NCBI GenBank assembly: GCA_002350615.1
Contig: DEFD01000007.1
Location: 57,431-110,380 of the forward strand
Reading direction: 5' to 3'
Source: Bacteroidales bacterium UBA2861
GTDB taxonomy: Bacteria > Bacteroidota > Bacteroidia > Bacteroidales > UBA932
Length of the DNA: 52,950 nt
In this document: in pieces, positions 24,010-31,751 of the stretch
How the letters are laid out: every line of letters starts with the position of its first letter
Numbering within the stretch: position 1 is the stretch's first letter
Position numbers and translations under genes: made by a program
Notes under the pieces: generated by a model
Told to the model about the DNA's origin: nothing
The model's database searches: none
What the model saw: only the letters and a program-made list of their open reading frames with translations

Positions 24010-25481
24010 GGTTCAAGTCCAAGGCTGGCCGCATATTCGCGCATCAGGGCGTCGGCCTCCGCGAAATCATTCCCTATCCTTCCGTCCAGGATTGCGTTCT
24101 TGACATATTCCTTTATCTGGCCGATGGTGTTGCACGGCTCAATCCCGTACACTTCCATGATATAGTCGCCGGTGATGGGGTTTTTGAAATTGCGCAGGGC
24201 GTCTTTCTCTTCGACTTCGACCAGCTTCCTGCCCACAAGCTCGAAATTGGCTTTTATGCGTGCGACTTTCTCCGGATTCTTGGAAGTGATATCGGCACCG
24301 CAGAGAAGCATGAGGTCGTCTATGTCGTCTCCGGCATCGAAGAGGAGCCTCCTTACTGCAGAATCCGTAACTTCTTCATCTACAAGGGCTATCGGCCGCA
24401 TGTGCAACCATACGAGCTTTCGCACCAGCTTGAGCTTTTCGTCAAGGGGCAGCTTCAGGGCCGCGAAGACCTTGGGAACGATCTTGCTGCCGACCACGTC
24501 ATGTCCGTGGAAAGTCCATCCGAGGGAAGGATCGTAACGTTTGACGGCGGGTTTCCCCACATCGTGAAGCAGTGCGGCCCACCTGAGCCAGAGATTCGCT
24601 TCTCCGCCCTTCCAGCCTGTGCTGTCAGGCTTTTCGAACTCCGCTTTGACATCGGCCTCGGCGACATTGTCGAGTACGGCCAGGGTATGTGAAAAGATAT
24701 CCTTGTGCCCGTGTCCGTCGATGGTTTCGACCCCTTTGAGCGCAGAAATCTGGGGGAGGATATGGGGTAGCAGTCCGGCTGAATCCATGAGCTTGAAAGC
24801 GAGCGAAGGCCTGGCGCATACAAGCATTTTGTTCAGTTCCTCGGCAATTCTCTCGCGTGACAGGATTTGGAGCCTGGGGGCCATCCTGCGCATGGAAGCC
24901 ATGGACACCTCGACAATGCGGAACTGCCGCTCCGGGGTGCTGAGCTTCGCTGCGAAGCGTACGGCTCTCAGCATGCGGAGAGGGTCGTCCGAATATGTCG
25001 TGTCCGGATCGAGCGGAGTGCGTATAATGCCTTCTGCAAGATCCCGGATGCCTCCGAAGGGATCCACCAGCTCGCCGTAGTCGTCGGCGTTGAGAGAGAA
25101 TGCCATTGCATTGATTGTGAAATCCCTGCGGAGCTGGTCGTCCCGAAGGGTGCCGTTCTCCACGATTGGTTTCCTGGATTCCCTCCTGTAAGATTCTTTG
25201 CGGGCCCCCACGAATTCGATTTCATCTCCTTCGTAATGGAGCATGGCGGTTCCGAAGTTCTTGAAATAGGATACGTATTTCCCGCTTTCCTGACCCACCG
25301 CCATGGCGAAGTCGATGCCGCCGCCTTCCACTACTATGTCTATGTCGCTGCAGGGCCTTCCGAGGAAACAGTCCCTGACATATCCTCCGATCACATAGGC
25401 ACGCGTGCCGCGTTCGGCAGCGATGCGGGAAACCATGCGGAAAATATCCTTGTTTACATATTGGCTGAGTTCTCCGGTCAT
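24000..25481 (-). CDS. cca: tRNA nucleotidyltransferase / poly(A) polymerase family protein with HD domain
   Basis: A 493-residue enzyme that adds CCA to tRNA 3' ends; it is needed here since none of the window's tRNAs encodes CCA. The class II nucleotidyltransferase head has GGYVRDCFLGRPCSDIDIVV (metal-binding DxD), RRDFTINAMAF and DPLRMLRAVRFAAKL; an HD domain follows (LRWAALLHDVGKPAVKRYD). I chose the ATG at 25481, which overlaps the upstream stop as ATGA; an in-frame start at 25502 is possible. It overlaps the recombinase gene downstream. Poly(A) polymerase activity is a possible alternative, but the motifs are typical of CCA-adding enzymes of this phylum. Confidence 0.92.
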   Translation of the reverse strand: MTGELSQYVNKDIFRMVSRIAAERGTRAYVIGGYVRDCFLGRPCSDIDIVVEGGGIDFAMAVGQESGKYVSYFKNFGTAMLHYEGDEIEFVGARKESYRRESRKPIVENGTLRDDQLRRDFTINAMAFSLNADDYGELVDPFGGIRDLAEGIIRTPLDPDTTYSDDPLRMLRAVRFAAKLSTPERQFRIVEVSMASMRRMAPRLQILSRERIAEELNKMLVCARPSLAFKLMDSAGLLPHILPQISALKGVETIDGHGHKDIFSHTLAVLDNVAEADVKAEFEKPDSTGWKGGEANLWLRWAALLHDVGKPAVKRYDPSLGWTFHGHDVVGSKIVPKVFAALKLPLDEKLKLVRKLVWLHMRPIALVDEEVTDSAVRRLLFDAGDDIDDLMLLCGADITSKNPEKVARIKANFELVGRKLVEVEEKDALRNFKNPITGDYIMEVYGIEPCNTIGQIKEYVKNAILDGRIGNDFAEADALMREYAASLGLEPCK

Positions 25482-25876
25482 TGTCCTTCCATTTCTTTCC
25501 ATTCAGGGAAGTGCTGCACGGCTTTGAAGGAGCCGCCTTCCTTTTTATACGCGTAGGTGCTTTTCCCGTTGGTGAGGAAAATCCATTCCGCGCCCAATAC
25601 ACTGTAATACAACAATGCCTGGGCGGCTGTCTTGCCGCTTATCTGCACTTCCGCTTTCTTGCATTCCGCTATCGCGAGTACGCCGCCGTCCTTTCCGTAT
25701 ATTACCAGGTCCGCCCTGAGGGATTTGCCTCCGTACTTCATTTCCACTTCACTCATCATCCTGTGCCGGGGAACTCCGGCTGAGAGGAGAAGGGATATGA
25801 ACCACTGCCGCACCTGCTCTTCCGGAGTGGCGGCGACTTCCTTCTTCCTGAGGGGATCCATGATAGTATCTTTCAT
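25478..25876 (-). CDS. Stand-alone HsdR N-terminal-like (PD-(D/E)XK fold) protein
   Basis: A 132-residue protein resembling the N-terminal nuclease domain of type I restriction HsdR. The core reads EVEMKYGGKSLRADLVIYGKDGGVLAIAECKKAEV, matching the D-x(n)-ExK active site (Asp in RADLVIY; E-C-K in AECKK), with a Gln in the following helix (KTAAQALLYYSVLGAEWIFLTNG). It starts with an ATGA overlap on holA and ends with an ATGA overlap on cca, so it is locked into a replication/tRNA-maturation operon and is not part of a restriction system here: no helicase, HsdM or HsdS is present. Catalytic residues look intact; the substrate is unknown. Confidence 0.82.
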   Translation of the reverse strand: MKDTIMDPLRKKEVAATPEEQVRQWFISLLLSAGVPRHRMMSEVEMKYGGKSLRADLVIYGKDGGVLAIAECKKAEVQISGKTAAQALLYYSVLGAEWIFLTNGKSTYAYKKEGGSFKAVQHFPEWKEMEGQ

Positions 25877-26916
25877 AGTGCCAGAATCTTAGCAGTAAGC
25901 TCTACGAGCAGTTCCCCCTGGGAGGTGGCGGCGCCGTCGCCTCCCTTTCCGAGATAGTCATATTCGCACAGCAGCGAGATTATGGCCGCGCTTGTCCGTA
26001 TGCTGTAGTTCCTGGCAGCGGTGTCATACTCCCTGAAAAAGTAAGGACTGCCTCCGAGGACGGCGGATTTCTGCTGATCCGACGGACGGGGATTCTTAAG
26101 CAGCAGCGCCTGATATTTCAGAAGCTTGTAAAAATGCGTGTAGAGGGCGCTTACAGCCATGGGCATTGCGAATTTCGCCCCGTCCCCGATGCGGGAGGCG
26201 AGTTCCAGGGCCCTGCGGCTGTCCCTGCCGGAAAGTGCCTTGGTGAGTTCGAAAATGCTGTATTGCCTCGATATCCCGACGTTCCTTTCAATGTCCCCGG
26301 AACTGATGTTCACAGTGCCTTCGGGAAGATTCTTGAGAAGCTTGTCCGTTTCGGCTACAATGACGCTGAGCTCAGTTCCTGCGGATTCCCCGAGGAGGGC
26401 GGCGCCTTCAGCGTCTATGCGTAATCCACGCGATGTATAATAATCTATTATCCAGCGGGTTATCTCATAATCCCGAATTGCGGGGGAGTCGAGGATCGCG
26501 CCGTTTTTCTGGATGGCCTTGTAGAGGGCCTTTCTCTTGTCGGGAGAGGCTTTGTGGAAAAGCAGGACAAGCACCGTGGAGTCCAGAGGTTCGGCGCAGT
26601 ATGCGGCGAGATTTTCTATGTCCTTGACCAGCTGGGCTTCCCGGACCACCACGAGCTGCCGCTCGGACATCATGGGGTAGCGCTTGGCTGCTGTGATTAT
26701 CTGGTCGGCATCCACATCAGAACCGTAGCAGACGGTTTCGTTGAAGTCCTTGAGGCTTTCGTCTATGCAGTTGTCCAGGATTGTCTTGCAGAGAATGTCG
26801 GGGTAGTAGGCTTCATCGCCCATCAGGAGATAGACGGGCTTGAAAATGCCCGCCTTGACTTCGTCGCAGAGAGTCTTGCAGACTTGCGCCGCACCTGGTC
26901 CTGACTGTTTTGCCAT
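25873..26916 (-). CDS. holA: DNA polymerase III subunit delta (clamp loader)
   Basis: A 347-residue HolA-family subunit, the wrench that opens the sliding clamp during loading. The sequence shows the AAA-like fold without a functional Walker A (VYLLMGDEAYYPDILCKTI), the conserved RQLVVVREAQ strand, and a C-terminal helical collar (SALYTHFYKLLKYQALL...AARNYSIRTSAAIISLLCEYD). It is first in the minus-strand operon with an HsdR_N-like gene, cca, recombinase and hpf. Its ATG is only six bases after a TATATTTG element, predicting a leaderless mRNA. Confidence 0.9.
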   Translation of the reverse strand: MAKQSGPGAAQVCKTLCDEVKAGIFKPVYLLMGDEAYYPDILCKTILDNCIDESLKDFNETVCYGSDVDADQIITAAKRYPMMSERQLVVVREAQLVKDIENLAAYCAEPLDSTVLVLLFHKASPDKRKALYKAIQKNGAILDSPAIRDYEITRWIIDYYTSRGLRIDAEGAALLGESAGTELSVIVAETDKLLKNLPEGTVNISSGDIERNVGISRQYSIFELTKALSGRDSRRALELASRIGDGAKFAMPMAVSALYTHFYKLLKYQALLLKNPRPSDQQKSAVLGGSPYFFREYDTAARNYSIRTSAAIISLLCEYDYLGKGGDGAATSQGELLVELTAKILAL

Positions 26917-26922
26917 ACCTTA

Positions 26923-26930
26923 CAAATATA
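26923..26930 (-). promoter_or_regulatory. -7 element of the holA operon
   Basis: TATATTTG on the minus strand, six bases from the holA ATG, paired with the opposite TATATTTG at 26943-26950 across 12 bp. Confidence 0.7.
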
Positions 26931-26942
26931 ATAAGAAATGCG

Positions 26943-26950
26943 TATATTTG
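26943..26950 (+). promoter_or_regulatory. -7 element of the ABC exporter operon
   Basis: TATATTTG, 20 bp before the ATG at 26971. Together with 26923-26930 it makes a 28-bp inverted repeat. Confidence 0.7.
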
Positions 26951-26970
26951 TGAGTTAAAAACAGAAAAAT

Positions 26971-27831
26971 ATGCCAATAATCGAGTGCAGGGAAGTCTGC
27001 AAGAATTTCGGAGAAAAGAAAGCGCTGGACCATGTCAGCCTCTCCATCCCGGAGGGGAAGATCTTCGGTCTGCTCGGTCCTAACGGTGCCGGCAAGACAA
27101 CGCTCATACGCATCATCAACCGTATAACCATTCCGAGTTCCGGCGAAGTCCTTTTCGGGGACAGGCCGATAACCCAGAAAGATGTCGAAAAGATCGGGTA
27201 TATGCCAGAAGAACGCGGCCTTTACCGCAAGATGAAGGTCGGCGAGCAGGCATTGTACCTCGCCCAGCTCAAGGGAATGGGCCGGGCTGATGCCCAGAAG
27301 GCCCTTAAAGAATGGTTTGTGCGTTTCGGCATCCAGGACTGGTGGAACAAGAAGGTGGAAGAACTGTCCAAGGGCATGGCCCAGAAACTCCAGTTCATCA
27401 CCACTGTGGTGCACCGGCCCTCGCTGATGATCCTCGATGAACCTTTTTCCGGTTTCGATCCGGTTAACGCCGATATCGTACGTCAGGAAATCCTGCGTCT
27501 CCGCGACGAAGGAGCCACGGTGATCCTCTCGACGCACAACATGGAGAGCGTCGAGGAACTCTGCGACAACATAGCCCTCATCAACAAGAGCCGTCTTGTG
27601 GTAACGGGCGGGCTCGAGGATATCCGCAGGCGTTACGGCAACGACAATATAGAGCTCGTCTATACCGACGCCGAAGGGCGTCATACCGAGGTCCTTCCCC
27701 GTGAAAGCGACGGCAGGGCCACCCTTGCGGCCTATATGGAAAAAGGCGTGCAGATCAACTCGTATCGCGAGCTGATGCCCCGCATGAACGATATCTTTAT
27801 CAAACTTGTAACAGGGGAGGACAGAATATGA
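26971..27831 (+). CDS. ABC transporter ATP-binding protein (NatA-like)
   Basis: A 286-residue ATPase with Walker A GLLGPNGAGKTTL, signature SKGMAQKLQ, Walker B LMILDEPFSGFDP and the H-loop STHN. The LSKGMAQK signature and the C-terminal DUF4162-like extension (IRRRYGNDNIELVYTDAEG) are typical of Na+/drug-type ABC-2 exporters. The permease gene overlaps its stop by 4 nt after a GGGGAGG ribosome-binding site. It works with the permease as an inner-membrane exporter of unknown substrate. Confidence 0.92.
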   Translation: MPIIECREVCKNFGEKKALDHVSLSIPEGKIFGLLGPNGAGKTTLIRIINRITIPSSGEVLFGDRPITQKDVEKIGYMPEERGLYRKMKVGEQALYLAQLKGMGRADAQKALKEWFVRFGIQDWWNKKVEELSKGMAQKLQFITTVVHRPSLMILDEPFSGFDPVNADIVRQEILRLRDEGATVILSTHNMESVEELCDNIALINKSRLVVTGGLEDIRRRYGNDNIELVYTDAEGRHTEVLPRESDGRATLAAYMEKGVQINSYRELMPRMNDIFIKLVTGEDRI

Positions 27832-29183
27832 ACTTTCGTACGATAAACCTCGTGATAGGACGCGAATACAGCACCCGCGTAAAAAAGAAATCCTTCCTTA
27901 TCCTTACTTTCGTCGTCCCGGTGTTGTTTGCAGTGCTGTGCTTCCTGCCCAGCTACCTCATGCTTCATACCAAGGAGAAAACCCAGCAGGTCGCCGTCAT
28001 CGACAATTCCGGCATAGTCATGCCATGGCTCGAGAGCGGTGAGTCCGCTGTTTACACGGACTTCTCCGGCAGCGAGGCCGACAGCGTGAAAGCATCGCTC
28101 GCCACCCTTGGAATGGACGTCCTGGTGGTGATAAGTCCGCTGGATTCCGCCGCCAGCGTAAGCGTTCAGACATTCAGCAACAAGCCGGCCGGCGTGGATT
28201 TCGCCGACGCTCTGAAGTCCAAGGTGAACAAGGCTGTGGAGGACTACCGTATCCGCAGCTATGACATCGCCGGTCTCGACAAGATTCTCAAGGATGTCAA
28301 GGCTGATATCAAGGTACAGGAATTCACCCTCGGTGAAGACGGGCGTGAAACTGTCTCGGAATCAGGTATTTATATGATTGTTTCGATGATATTCGGCATG
28401 ATCATATACATGTTCATAGCGCTCTTTGGCGGTATGGTGCTCAGCTCCGTGATCGAGGAAAAATCTTCCAAGGTCATAGAAGTGATAGTCTCGTCCGTCA
28501 AAGCGATAGACCTGATGTTCGGCAAGATAATAGGCATCGCGCTTGTGGCCCTCACCCAGTTCCTTCTCTGGATAATCCTTACGATGGTGCTGCTTGTCGG
28601 TGCGAACGCCGCTTTCGGCCTGTCGGACATGGTGAAATCCGCCGACACGGCCCAGATGATGCAGATGGCCGCTCCGGGGATGGATGCAGGCGTGGATCTG
28701 GAAACTCTGGCCCAGGAAGGCCCCGACGAACTCTCAGTGGTTTTGACCACTATCGCCAATATTCCCTGGGGCAAGATGCTGATTGCCTTCCTCGTATTCT
28801 TCATCCTTGGATACCTTCTCTATGCATCCATGTTTGCGGCAATCGGTTCCGCGGTTGAAAACGAGGCGGACAGTTCCCAGCTGCAGTTGCCGGCGACGAT
28901 TCCTCTTGTGATAGGCTTCTTCATTGCCTTCATAGCCATGCGCAATCCCTACAGCGCAGTGGTGTGGTGGGGCTCCATAATTCCCTTCACTTCGCCGATA
29001 GTCATGCTTGCCCGTATTCCCTATGGGGTTCCCGGGTGGGAAATCGTCCTTTCGGCGGTGCTGCTCCTGCTCACCTTCATGCTCATAGCCTGGGCTTCAG
29101 CCAAGATTTACAAGGCAGGAATACTTGTTTTCGGACAAAAATCAACCTGGAAAGATCTCTGGAAATGGTTAAAGCAGAAATAG
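27828..29183 (+). CDS. ABC-2 type permease (NatB-like)
   Basis: A 451-residue membrane subunit. One N-terminal transmembrane helix (FLILTFVVPVLFAVLCFLPSYLM), a ~150-residue extracytoplasmic domain, then five or six helices with the ABC-2 marks GGMVLSSVIEEKSSKVIEVIVSSVKAIDLMFGKIIG and IIPFTSPIVMLARIPYGVP. This is the NatB/ABC2_membrane_3 layout. It is translationally coupled to the ATPase, and its 3' end overlaps the following lipoprotein gene by 19 nt, so all four genes appear co-expressed. Confidence 0.92.
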   Translation: MNFRTINLVIGREYSTRVKKKSFLILTFVVPVLFAVLCFLPSYLMLHTKEKTQQVAVIDNSGIVMPWLESGESAVYTDFSGSEADSVKASLATLGMDVLVVISPLDSAASVSVQTFSNKPAGVDFADALKSKVNKAVEDYRIRSYDIAGLDKILKDVKADIKVQEFTLGEDGRETVSESGIYMIVSMIFGMIIYMFIALFGGMVLSSVIEEKSSKVIEVIVSSVKAIDLMFGKIIGIALVALTQFLLWIILTMVLLVGANAAFGLSDMVKSADTAQMMQMAAPGMDAGVDLETLAQEGPDELSVVLTTIANIPWGKMLIAFLVFFILGYLLYASMFAAIGSAVENEADSSQLQLPATIPLVIGFFIAFIAMRNPYSAVVWWGSIIPFTSPIVMLARIPYGVPGWEIVLSAVLLLLTFMLIAWASAKIYKAGILVFGQKSTWKDLWKWLKQK

Positions 29184-29998
29184 CCGCCCTTCTGGCACTG
29201 CCCCTCCTCCTTGCTTCCTGTTCCCGTGGATTGGAGTTCAAGTGGCAGAAATACTATGTGGACGGGCATCGCACAGGTGTAGGGGTTCCTACTGCCGACA
29301 ATCCTGAAAAGGCGCTTGGCGTCGTCGAGAACGGGGTTTATAAGGCTCCGAACGGCAGGGTTTTCAATGCCGGTGCGACACCCGAGGTCGCGTCCCTTCT
29401 TATCGGCGTACAGCCGCAGATGGCACGTCTTAAAGAGGTGGTGGCCTATGCCCCGGAAGCCATGGCAAGGCAGAGACCGGAATGCGCCCTCTTCAATTTC
29501 GTCGCCGACAGGCTTGCCGCCGACGTTCAAGAAGCTGTTGGACGCAGGGTTGACGTGGGCATCACCAATACGGGTGGAATCCGCGTGGACCTTCCGGCAG
29601 GGGATATCCTTCTTGACGAAGTGGTGTCGATGCTTCCCTTCAAGAACTATCTCACCTATCTGGAACTCAAGGGGAGCGATCTGCGCGCGGCATTCGAATA
29701 TATGGCATCAACGCGTCCTCAGTGCGTTTCCGGCGCCCGCCTGGTGATTAAAGCCGGCAAGCTGATTTCCGCCGAGGTTGGAGGCAAGCCTCTCGATGAT
29801 TCTGCCGTGTACGGGGTTGGAACGATCGATTTCCTCCTTGACGGCGGCGACGGCTTCAAACTGGCAAGGAACGCCCGCAAGATGATCATCACGGACAAGA
29901 AAATAGGGGATGTGATCCTTCGTGACATCCGTAAGCTGACTGCTGAAGGGAAACCCCTGCAGTATCATGTGGACGGCAGAATAACGGTGGAGGAATAA
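29165..29998 (+). CDS. 5'-nucleotidase C-terminal-domain lipoprotein
   Basis: A 277-residue lipoprotein (MVKAEIAALLALPLLLASC, Cys 19) equivalent to the substrate-binding C-terminal domain of UshA-type 5'-nucleotidases, with no metallophosphatase domain. Recognisable segments are ALFNFVADRLAADVQ, DVGITNTGGIRVDLPAGDILLDEVVSMLPFKNYLTYLELKGSDL and TIDFLLDGGDGF. The frame opens at 28964, but the ATG at 29165 gives the lipoprotein signal; it overlaps the permease gene by 19 nt. The catalytic half is the next gene, 3 nt downstream. Confidence 0.88.
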   Translation: MVKAEIAALLALPLLLASCSRGLEFKWQKYYVDGHRTGVGVPTADNPEKALGVVENGVYKAPNGRVFNAGATPEVASLLIGVQPQMARLKEVVAYAPEAMARQRPECALFNFVADRLAADVQEAVGRRVDVGITNTGGIRVDLPAGDILLDEVVSMLPFKNYLTYLELKGSDLRAAFEYMASTRPQCVSGARLVIKAGKLISAEVGGKPLDDSAVYGVGTIDFLLDGGDGFKLARNARKMIITDKKIGDVILRDIRKLTAEGKPLQYHVDGRITVEE

Positions 29999-30001
29999 TC
30001 T

Positions 30002-30805
30002 ATGAGGAGAATATTGTTTACAGCTATCCTGCTGCTTGCGGCCGTCTCATGCAGCCGCAGCCCCAGGCTTGTCATAATTCACTGCAATGATACGCACAGC
30101 CATTTCGACCCGGTGCGCGGCGGAGCGAATGACGGCCGGGGAGGTATAATAGAAAGGGCGGCCTTCGTGGACAGCATACGCTCGGTTTACGGCGAATCCA
30201 AGGTGCTGCTTCTGCATGCGGGAGATTTCCAGCAGGGGACATCCTATTTCAGTGAACTTCAGGATAAGCTCGAGCCCAAGATGATAAATGCCATGGGCTA
30301 CGACTGCGTCGCCCTGGGCAATCATGAACTCGACGACGACATCGACAGCCTCGCGGCCAGGGTATCACGGATGAACTGCCCCGTGCTATGCGCCAACTGC
30401 GAATTCCCTTCCGTCCTTCAGGACAGGATCAGTGCCTACACCATAATCGAAAAGGGTGGCCTGCGCATAGGCATAATAGGCATGGAAAGTGAGATAGACA
30501 AGATGGTGGCGGCTCCCATTGCCCAGCGTATCAGGCAGTTCGACAATATTGAAACGATCAACCGCTATGCGCCCATGCTGAAGGCGGAGGAAAAATGCGA
30601 TCTTGTCATACTCCTGAGCCATATGGGCTATGGCGTGGACCAGGAAACCATCCCGCATACGAGGGGCGTGGACCTTGTCATCGGCGGGCACAGCCACACT
30701 TTCGTGGATGATTTCATTTATGTCCGGGACCTTGACGGGAAGGAAGTTCCCATCATAAGCGACGGATGTTACGGTCTCGAAATGGGGGAGATCAAAGTAT
30801 ATTGA
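30002..30805 (+). CDS. Metallophosphatase lipoprotein (5'-nucleotidase N-terminal domain)
   Basis: A 267-residue calcineurin-like phosphoesterase lipoprotein (MRRILFTAILLLAAVSC, Cys 17). Metal ligands are all present: D-x-H in CNDTHSHFD, LLHAGDFQQG, GNHELD, LLSHMGYG and GGHSHT. With the preceding gene it rebuilds a complete UshA-type nucleotidase in two polypeptides, in reverse order (C-terminal domain first). It probably dephosphorylates nucleotides at the cell surface or periplasm. Its last 14 nt overlap the 3' end of yicC on the other strand. Confidence 0.9.
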   Translation: MRRILFTAILLLAAVSCSRSPRLVIIHCNDTHSHFDPVRGGANDGRGGIIERAAFVDSIRSVYGESKVLLLHAGDFQQGTSYFSELQDKLEPKMINAMGYDCVALGNHELDDDIDSLAARVSRMNCPVLCANCEFPSVLQDRISAYTIIEKGGLRIGIIGMESEIDKMVAAPIAQRIRQFDNIETINRYAPMLKAEEKCDLVILLSHMGYGVDQETIPHTRGVDLVIGGHSHTFVDDFIYVRDLDGKEVPIISDGCYGLEMGEIKVY

Positions 30806-31694
30806 GACTCTGCTCCCTGATTTTTTCGAGCTCGTCTTTCATGCGGACCACGGCCTTCTGAATCTGGGCGTGGTTCGCTTTGCTTCCGGTGGTATTGATT
30901 TCCCTGCCCATCTCCTGGATGATGAAGCCGAGCTTTTTCCCTGGGTAGGCTTCTGAGTCGATGGTGTCCTGGAAATACTTGCAATGCTGGCGGAGGCGGA
31001 CTTTCTCCTCGTTTATATCGTATTTCTCAAGATAGAAGATCATTTCCTGCTCGAAGCGTTCTTTGTCCAACTTCACGCTTGCGTCTTCCGCGGCTTTCAG
31101 GATCTTTTCCCTGACGGTTTCGATCCTCTCCTTTTCATAGGATTCCACGTCGTTTTCGAGGGAAAGGATATTGCCGACCCTTGAGCAAACGTCCCTGTAG
31201 AGGGCTTCGCCTTCCTTGGCGCGGTATTGCTTAACGGCTTCTATCGCACGGTCGAAGCAGGCCTCGACTTCCGGCCAGTTCGTTTCGTCGATGACATCCG
31301 TTTTTTTGCTCTCCAGCACCTCGGGGAAGCGCAGGACGCTGAGCAGCAGTTCGTTGTTGGCGCGGTCCTGCGTGGAAAAATCGGCGAAGGTGAAACCGGG
31401 AAGCGTATCCCTGAGCTTCCGAAGTTCATTATAATAGTGCTGCACCAGCTCGGAGTTGAGCTGCTTCGCATTGTCTTCCGCGCTGCTCTCGAAAGTCAGG
31501 AAGACATCTATGGTGCCGCGCACCAGGGCGTCCGCTATCTTCTGGCGTATGAGAATGTCCTTGTCTTTCGGCAGCAGTGTGGACTTGATGCTGATGTCCG
31601 TACCTTTTGAGTTGAGAGTCCTTATCTCAATGCTGAGTTTTCCGCCGGCAAGCTGGGTTTCGGCCTTGCCGTATCCTGTCATCGAATAAATCAT
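30792..31694 (-). CDS. yicC: YicC family protein (putative endoribonuclease)
   Basis: A 300-residue YicC-like protein. It opens with the family-defining MIYSMTGYGKAE and ends with the conserved DUF1732 region (MGREINTTGSKANHAQIQKAVVRMKDELEKIREQSLNIL). YicC relatives are reported to act in RNA turnover as endoribonucleases. The ATG lies four bases after a TATTTTTG element, so the mRNA is predicted to be leaderless. It is monocistronic and diverges from glnS. Confidence 0.93.
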   Translation of the reverse strand: MIYSMTGYGKAETQLAGGKLSIEIRTLNSKGTDISIKSTLLPKDKDILIRQKIADALVRGTIDVFLTFESSAEDNAKQLNSELVQHYYNELRKLRDTLPGFTFADFSTQDRANNELLLSVLRFPEVLESKKTDVIDETNWPEVEACFDRAIEAVKQYRAKEGEALYRDVCSRVGNILSLENDVESYEKERIETVREKILKAAEDASVKLDKERFEQEMIFYLEKYDINEEKVRLRQHCKYFQDTIDSEAYPGKKLGFIIQEMGREINTTGSKANHAQIQKAVVRMKDELEKIREQSLNIL

Positions 31695-31698
31695 AGCA

Positions 31699-31706
31699 CA
31701 AAAATA
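31699..31706 (-). promoter_or_regulatory. -7 element of yicC
   Basis: TATTTTTG on the minus strand, four bases from the yicC ATG and 10 bp from the opposite glnS element. Confidence 0.65.
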
Positions 31707-31716
31707 CGAATTTTAT

Positions 31717-31724
31717 TATATTTG
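31717..31724 (+). promoter_or_regulatory. -7 element of glnS
   Basis: TATATTTG, 27 bp before the glnS ATG at 31752. Confidence 0.7.
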
Positions 31725-31751
31725 CAGGCTGTTTCGTGTAACATTGGATTT

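Noticed and set aside
23622..24692. 356-codon plus-strand frame opposite the recombinase and cca genes
   Set aside because: Antisense to two motif-complete genes in a tight operon.
25478..25876. Remnant of a type I restriction system
   Set aside because: No HsdM, HsdS or helicase fragments; overlapping start and stop with core genes points to a stable housekeeping gene.
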